Below, one piece after another: positions 52,739 through 56,295 of a DNA stretch of 56,295 bases. Made by a program: the position numbers and the translations under genes. The DNA is from Halobacteriovorax sp. DA5. Lineage in GTDB: Bacteria; Bdellovibrionota; Bacteriovoracia; Bacteriovoracales; Bacteriovoracaceae. The stretch is taken from the NCBI RefSeq assembly GCF_002903145.1, contig NZ_PPDJ01000015.1, positions 1 through 56,295 on the forward strand, given 5' to 3'. A model generated the notes under the pieces. The model searched no databases and was not told the DNA's origin. It was given only the letters and a program-made list of their open reading frames with translations. Each line of letters opens with the position of its first letter. The first letter of the stretch is position 1.

Positions 52739-53971
52739 ATGAGTAAAAAGGTATTAGTTGCTGACGACAGTCAGACAATCCAAAAAGTAATTAGTATTAC
52801 ATTCGCAAATCAAGATTTTGAAATTGTTTCAGCTCTTGATGAGTCTGAATTATTTTCTAAAAATGACGATTTTGATCTAATCTTATTAGACTTTGGTCTT
52901 TCAGATGATGGATATAAATTAGGTGAAGAAACACGTAAGAAGTTTCCTACAACTCCAGTTCTGGCCATGTTAGGAACATTTGATATCGTTGATGAAAATA
53001 AGCTTCGTAGTAGCGGATATTCTGACAAAGTTGTTAAGCCATTTGAAACAGAGAAATTTATTTCACTTTGTAATGAATTGATCGAAAGTGAAGTTTCAAC
53101 AACAGATACAACACAAGATTTTTCAGATGATAATCAAGATGAGCTTGAAGATGATAATTTCTCTGGTTGGGATGTTGATAGCTCAATTGCCCAAACTGAA
53201 GAAGATAAGACTCAAGAATTTGATTTGAGTCAACACGATTCATTCACTGATGACGATGATTCAGATAATAATCTTGAGTCAGAATTGGATGGTTGGGGAT
53301 TTGATCCTACTAATTTAAAGGGAAGTGATGTAACAAAAGAATTTGATACTCTACCTCCTGTTATAGAAAATTTACCTCCAAAAGAAGAGCAAGCTAGCTC
53401 GACAATACTCGATGTTAGTAACTACTTTGGAAATCTTGATGAAGAGATGGGTGATGACCTTGAGCTACCTAGTCAAGAAGAAGAATTAGAAGAAAATTTT
53501 GAGGATTCAGAAAGTGAAGAAGTAGAGCCTGTGTTTACTGAATCAGAGGAAAATGGTTTTGAATCGGACTTTTCAGATGACTTTGAAGAGATTTCTGATG
53601 AAAATCTATGGGACGCTGATGAGGAGTCTAGTGAAATGTTCTCTTCTCCAGAAGAAGATGAGCATGAGATAAATCTTTCTTCAGTAACTCAAATGAATGA
53701 TGACTTTTCATTTGATACATCAACGACAGCATCAATTAATAGTGCAACTTACACAGCTCCATCTACTACGGCACCAGCTGTAAATATTGAAGAGCTTAAG
53801 GCCGAACTAAAGAATGAAGTTGCACCAATTATTGAAAAATTTGCACGCGAGTACTGTGAGCAAAATATTGAAAAGATTATTTGGGAAATCGTTCCTGATC
53901 TGGCCGAGAACTTAATTAAGAAAGAGCTTAAAAATATCAGCAAGCAAGTTCTTACATCAATTTCAGAATAA
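52739..53971 (+). CDS. Receiver-domain protein with long acidic linker and T-[QK]-x-F motifs
   Basis: 410 residues from the ATG at 52739 (TTGAGG upstream at 52728-52733). The receiver domain (1-118) has Asp9/Asp10, the phosphoacceptor Asp51, Thr80 and Lys100. A disordered, acidic linker (119-345) includes TQDF (125-128), TQEF (158-161) and TKEF (199-202). The C-terminal 60 residues form a helix pair with WEIVPDLAENLIKKEL (382-397), a tail also seen on response regulators of Deltaproteobacteria. It has no DNA-binding domain. It comes 73 bases after the phosphatase, likely in the same operon. Confidence 0.86.
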   Translation: MSKKVLVADDSQTIQKVISITFANQDFEIVSALDESELFSKNDDFDLILLDFGLSDDGYKLGEETRKKFPTTPVLAMLGTFDIVDENKLRSSGYSDKVVKPFETEKFISLCNELIESEVSTTDTTQDFSDDNQDELEDDNFSGWDVDSSIAQTEEDKTQEFDLSQHDSFTDDDDSDNNLESELDGWGFDPTNLKGSDVTKEFDTLPPVIENLPPKEEQASSTILDVSNYFGNLDEEMGDDLELPSQEEELEENFEDSESEEVEPVFTESEENGFESDFSDDFEEISDENLWDADEESSEMFSSPEEDEHEINLSSVTQMNDDFSFDTSTTASINSATYTAPSTTAPAVNIEELKAELKNEVAPIIEKFAREYCEQNIEKIIWEIVPDLAENLIKKELKNISKQVLTSISE

Positions 53972-54628
53972 CTATTTAATAACGAGAGAGCCTGTATAGG
54001 CTTTCTCTATTTTATCCTGAGTTTCAATAAGGGCCTCTCCAAAGTTTCCAATTCCTCTGAAAATACCTTTTAGAATAGAATCTTCGTCGATGATTTCGAC
54101 TTCTTTATTTAGGTGATAACATCTGTCATTCCACTGTTTTATAATTTCTTCTTCTGTAAGACGATTGCCTAGTAAGTAGTTGTAAATATCTAGCGGAATA
54201 CTTTCAAAATCATTCTCACTTAATTTCGTACCTTCTTTAAGCACACCATATGTCTCATGTGGAACACCTCCATAGTTAATACCTATTCCGACGATATAGT
54301 TATCATCATCTTTATTAACTAAGATCCCCATAATTTTTTGACTATTCTCATTAAAGATATCGTTGGGCCACTTAAGGAGGAGCTTGTGCTCTTTAAAATA
54401 ATTACTAAGTATAACTGCTACTTCTAAAGCCAGTAGGGTTGGCTTTTGGCTTGCCTCTAATTTACAAGAGAAAGAAAGACTATCTTGTAAATCTTCCCAC
54501 TTATTATGTCTTCGGCCCCTTGCCTCAGTTTGTACAGTTGCACTAATAAGTAATTGGTCATAATTACGTGCCTCTTCAATGGCAATTGTTTGAGTCGATG
54601 GAATTTCTTTAAAATGTAGGTGTTTCAT
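53972..54628 (-). CDS. birA: Biotin-protein ligase (BirA, without repressor domain)
   Basis: 218 residues from the ATG at 54628, preferred because a TGAGAAA stretch lies upstream; starts at 54640 or 54658 are possible. It joins biotin to carrier proteins. The catalytic core is visible: IPSTQ near 8, TEARGRRHNKWEDL (the biotin-AMP loop, usually GRGRRGR) near 45, KWPNDIF near 88 and VGIGINY near 110. The N-terminal helix-turn-helix of E. coli BirA is absent. Its likely client is the carboxyl carrier encoded at 19731. Confidence 0.9.
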   Translation of the reverse strand: MKHLHFKEIPSTQTIAIEEARNYDQLLISATVQTEARGRRHNKWEDLQDSLSFSCKLEASQKPTLLALEVAVILSNYFKEHKLLLKWPNDIFNENSQKIMGILVNKDDDNYIVGIGINYGGVPHETYGVLKEGTKLSENDFESIPLDIYNYLLGNRLTEEEIIKQWNDRCYHLNKEVEIIDEDSILKGIFRGIGNFGEALIETQDKIEKAYTGSLVIK

Positions 54629-54684
54629 AGATTTTCTCATTATGTTATTATCGAACAATACTAATAAATTCAGAGGTATTCAAT

Positions 54685-55392
54685 ATGTCACTTATCGAAC
54701 GTTCTACTCCAAGAGAAGTTAAATTTTCTATTAATATCAACCCATATGCAGCAGGATCAGTTCTTGCAGAATTTGGTAATACAAAGGTTCATATCACTGC
54801 TTCGATAGAATCAAGTGTTCCTGGTTGGATGAAAGGTAGTGGAAAAGGTTGGGTGACAGCAGAATATTCAATGCTTCCAAGCTCTACTCACACAAGATCA
54901 AGAAGAGAGCGTTCAAAAATTGGTGGCCGTACTCAAGAAATCCAGCGCTTAATTGGCCGAAGCTTAAGAGCAATTATCGATCTTAAAAAATTAGGTGAGC
55001 GTATGATTACTCTTGATTGTGACGTTATGGTTGCAGACGGTGGAACAAGAACGACTTCAATCTCTGGGAGTTTTATTGCACTTGAACTTGCTATTCAAAG
55101 TTTAATCGCAAGTGGTGAGCTTTCTGAGAACCCAATTATAGAGCCTCTTGCAGCAATTAGTTGTGGAATTAACGGCGAAGGTAAAATCATTGCTGACTTA
55201 AATTATGAAGAGGATTCGAGCTGCGATACAGATATGAATATTGTTATGACTGAGTCTGGAAAATTTATTGAAGTACAGGGAACTGCTGAAGGTCAAGCAT
55301 TCTCAAGAGAGCAAATGGATGCGCTAATGGATTGTGCTGCTGAATCTCTTAAGGTTGTTTTCTCAAAACAAAAAGAAGCACTAGGAAAGTAA
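54685..55392 (+). CDS. rph: Ribonuclease PH
   Basis: 235 residues. It trims tRNA 3' ends using phosphate. Family segments include GNTKVHITASIESSVPGWMK near 28, AEYSMLPSSTHTR near 57, GRTQEIQRLIGRSLRA near 85 and CDVMVADGGTRTTSISG near 112. SD AGAGG. It overlaps the stop of rdgB by one base (55392), a common pairing. Confidence 0.95.
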   Translation: MSLIERSTPREVKFSININPYAAGSVLAEFGNTKVHITASIESSVPGWMKGSGKGWVTAEYSMLPSSTHTRSRRERSKIGGRTQEIQRLIGRSLRAIIDLKKLGERMITLDCDVMVADGGTRTTSISGSFIALELAIQSLIASGELSENPIIEPLAAISCGINGEGKIIADLNYEEDSSCDTDMNIVMTESGKFIEVQGTAEGQAFSREQMDALMDCAAESLKVVFSKQKEALGK

Positions 55393-55967
55393 TGAAAAAA
55401 TTTATTCTAGCTACTGGAAATGCTCATAAAGCCGAAGAATTTGCAGTTTTATTCAAAGAGACGAATATTTCAATTAATGCAGCTTCTGCAAAATTAGATG
55501 TTGTAGAAGATGGAAATACTTTTCAAGAGAATGCTCTTAAGAAAGCTCAAGCTTATTTTGAAGAGTTTAAAACTCCTGTCGTCGCAGATGATTCAGGAAT
55601 TACTGTTGAAGCACTTCCTCAAGAGTTAGGAATATACTCTGCGCGTTTTGGTGGTGAAGGTTTAACAGATCGCCAAAGGGCCGAGCTATTATTAGATAAG
55701 TTAAATGGTGAGCAGAATCGAAATGCTTACTTTACTTGTGTCTTATGCTTTTATTTATCACCAGAGGAAATATATTTTTTTGAGGGGAGAATGGAAGGCG
55801 AGATTTCAGATAGTTACATTGGTGAAGGAGGCTTTGGTTACGATCCTGTATTTTGCCCAAAAGCCTTTCCAGATCAGACTGTAGCGCAATTAGAAGAGTG
55901 GAAAAACGAGAACTCCCATAGGGCCAAGGCCGTTGGTTCCGCTATAAAGTTTTTTCAAGAACTTTAA
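55392..55967 (+). CDS. rdgB: XTP/dITP diphosphatase (RdgB/HAM1)
   Basis: 191 residues. It clears non-canonical purine nucleotides such as ITP and XTP. ATGNAHKAEEFAVLF near the start, ADDSGITVEALP near 66 (Asp residues of the active site), YSARFGGEG, and the C-terminal FGYDPVFCP and HRAKAVGSA motifs are hallmarks of the family. Its start overlaps the stop of rph by one base. Confidence 0.95.
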   Translation: MKKFILATGNAHKAEEFAVLFKETNISINAASAKLDVVEDGNTFQENALKKAQAYFEEFKTPVVADDSGITVEALPQELGIYSARFGGEGLTDRQRAELLLDKLNGEQNRNAYFTCVLCFYLSPEEIYFFEGRMEGEISDSYIGEGGFGYDPVFCPKAFPDQTVAQLEEWKNENSHRAKAVGSAIKFFQEL

Positions 55968-55985
55968 AAAGGTTTAATTTCTGGG

Positions 55986-56014
55986 TTGCCAAAAAGGTTC
56001 AGATCACTTATAAA
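55986..56014 (+). promoter_or_regulatory. Promoter of tRNA-Pro
   Basis: TTGCCA (55986-55991), 17 bases, and TATAAA (56009-56014). The expected transcript start near 56021 lies 17 bases before the mature tRNA. Confidence 0.6.
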
Positions 56015-56037
56015 TAGCCTACCCAAAATTTCAATGT

Positions 56038-56114
56038 CGGAGTATAGCGCAGTTTGGTAGCGCACTTGCTTTGGGAGCAAGGGGTCGCAGGTTCAAATCC
56101 TGCTACTCCGACCA
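56038..56114 (+). tRNA. tRNA-Pro (anticodon TGG)
   Basis: 77 bases with encoded CCA. The acceptor stem CGGAGTA pairs with TACTCCG, the D-loop has the GG pair in TTTGGTAG, the anticodon loop TTTGGGA gives anticodon TGG with G37 as usual for tRNA-Pro, and the T-arm has GTTCAAAT. It reads CCA and, with wobble, other proline codons. Confidence 0.96.
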
Positions 56115-56130
56115 TTTTTAAAATCCCTTT

Positions 56131-56295
56131 CTATTTTCTTTTATCTTTCGGTGACTCAAGCACTACGTATGTTGATATTGAATTTACCTGTGGAAGTGTT
56201 CCAAGAACTTCTGTGTGAAATGTTTTATATGAAACAAGATCAGTCGTTTCAATTCTTAGAATGTATTCAAAGGGTTCTACTCCCTTAATGGTGGA
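56131..56295 (-). CDS. Lrp/AsnC-family regulator, C-terminal end (partial)
   Basis: 54 residues plus a stop on the minus strand; the 5' end is outside the window. The segment GVEPFEYILRIETTDLVSYK, then LGTLPQVNSISTYVVLE, follows the ligand-binding (RAM) domain of Lrp/AsnC proteins: a DYLL-like strand, Asp/Tyr helix, L-x-x-L-P-x-V, S-x-x-V-V-L, ending in Lys-rich residues. Such proteins sense amino acids and control metabolic genes. It reads toward the tRNA on the opposite strand. Confidence 0.75.
   Translation of the reverse strand, partial: STIKGVEPFEYILRIETTDLVSYKTFHTEVLGTLPQVNSISTYVVLESPKDKRK

Noticed and set aside
56038..56295. Possible integration site at tRNA-Pro
   Set aside because: No integrase, no repeat of the tRNA 3' end and no change in composition are seen in the visible part.

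Overview
The window is an AT-rich, gene-dense bacterial chromosome segment that fits a Bdellovibrio-like predator of the Bacteriovoracaceae (Halobacteriovorax type). This placement is inference from low GC, an E. coli-like S10-spc-alpha ribosomal cluster next to tuf, a propionyl-CoA/methylmalonyl-CoA module, a sigma-54 activator, and a TadC-FHA-PP2C-receiver operon. No marker for predation is present. No insertion sequence, prophage, CRISPR array or replication origin was seen.

Region 1 (1-14217): the last codons of tuf and a terminator, then one long run rpsJ-rplCDWB-rpsS-rplV-rpsC-rplP-rpmC-rpsQ-rplNXE-rpsNH-rplFR-rpsE-rpmD-rplO-secY-adk-infA-rpmJ-rpsMK-rpoA-rplQ, closed by a strong terminator. 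rpsD is missing between rpsK and rpoA. A good sigma-70-type promoter precedes infA. Region 2 (14241-16567): a membrane-anchored TlpA-like thioredoxin and a sigma-54 activator. Region 3 (16707-28406): acyl-CoA (propionyl-CoA) carboxylase in three polypeptides, HflK/HflC, a YciO-like protein and two unknown secreted proteins on the plus strand, converging on methylmalonyl-CoA mutase, its MeaB chaperone and a HAD hydrolase on the minus strand. Together the carboxylase and mutase would turn propionyl-CoA into succinyl-CoA. BirA, which would biotinylate the carrier, lies later in the window. A terminator-like hairpin sits inside the first codons of hflK.

Region 4 (28498-41970): an unknown protein, an M16 protease, HemW, the grpE-dnaK-dnaJ chaperones (no hrcA or CIRCE seen), an LpoA-like lipoprotein, a previously untracked 34-residue basic protein on the minus strand, an AMP nucleosidase with a histone-H1-like tail, MreB, and a PilZ protein. 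Region 5 (41974-45511): a lipoprotein, two Dpp/Opp-type permeases without ATPase, and NagZ, which suggests peptide or muropeptide uptake.

Region 6 (45573-53971) is the most unusual part: a TadC-like pilus/secretion protein with a Cys-rich Sel1-like periplasmic head, a DUF192 protein, three different membrane-anchored FHA proteins, a PP2C phosphatase and a receiver protein, all tightly packed. The third FHA protein and the receiver protein share a repeated acidic T-[QK]-x-F motif in their disordered linkers, a plausible set of phosphothreonine docking sites for the FHA domains. No kinase is visible. Region 7 (53972-56295): birA (minus), rph, rdgB, a tRNA-Pro(TGG) with its own promoter, and the 3' end of an Lrp/AsnC-type regulator (minus).
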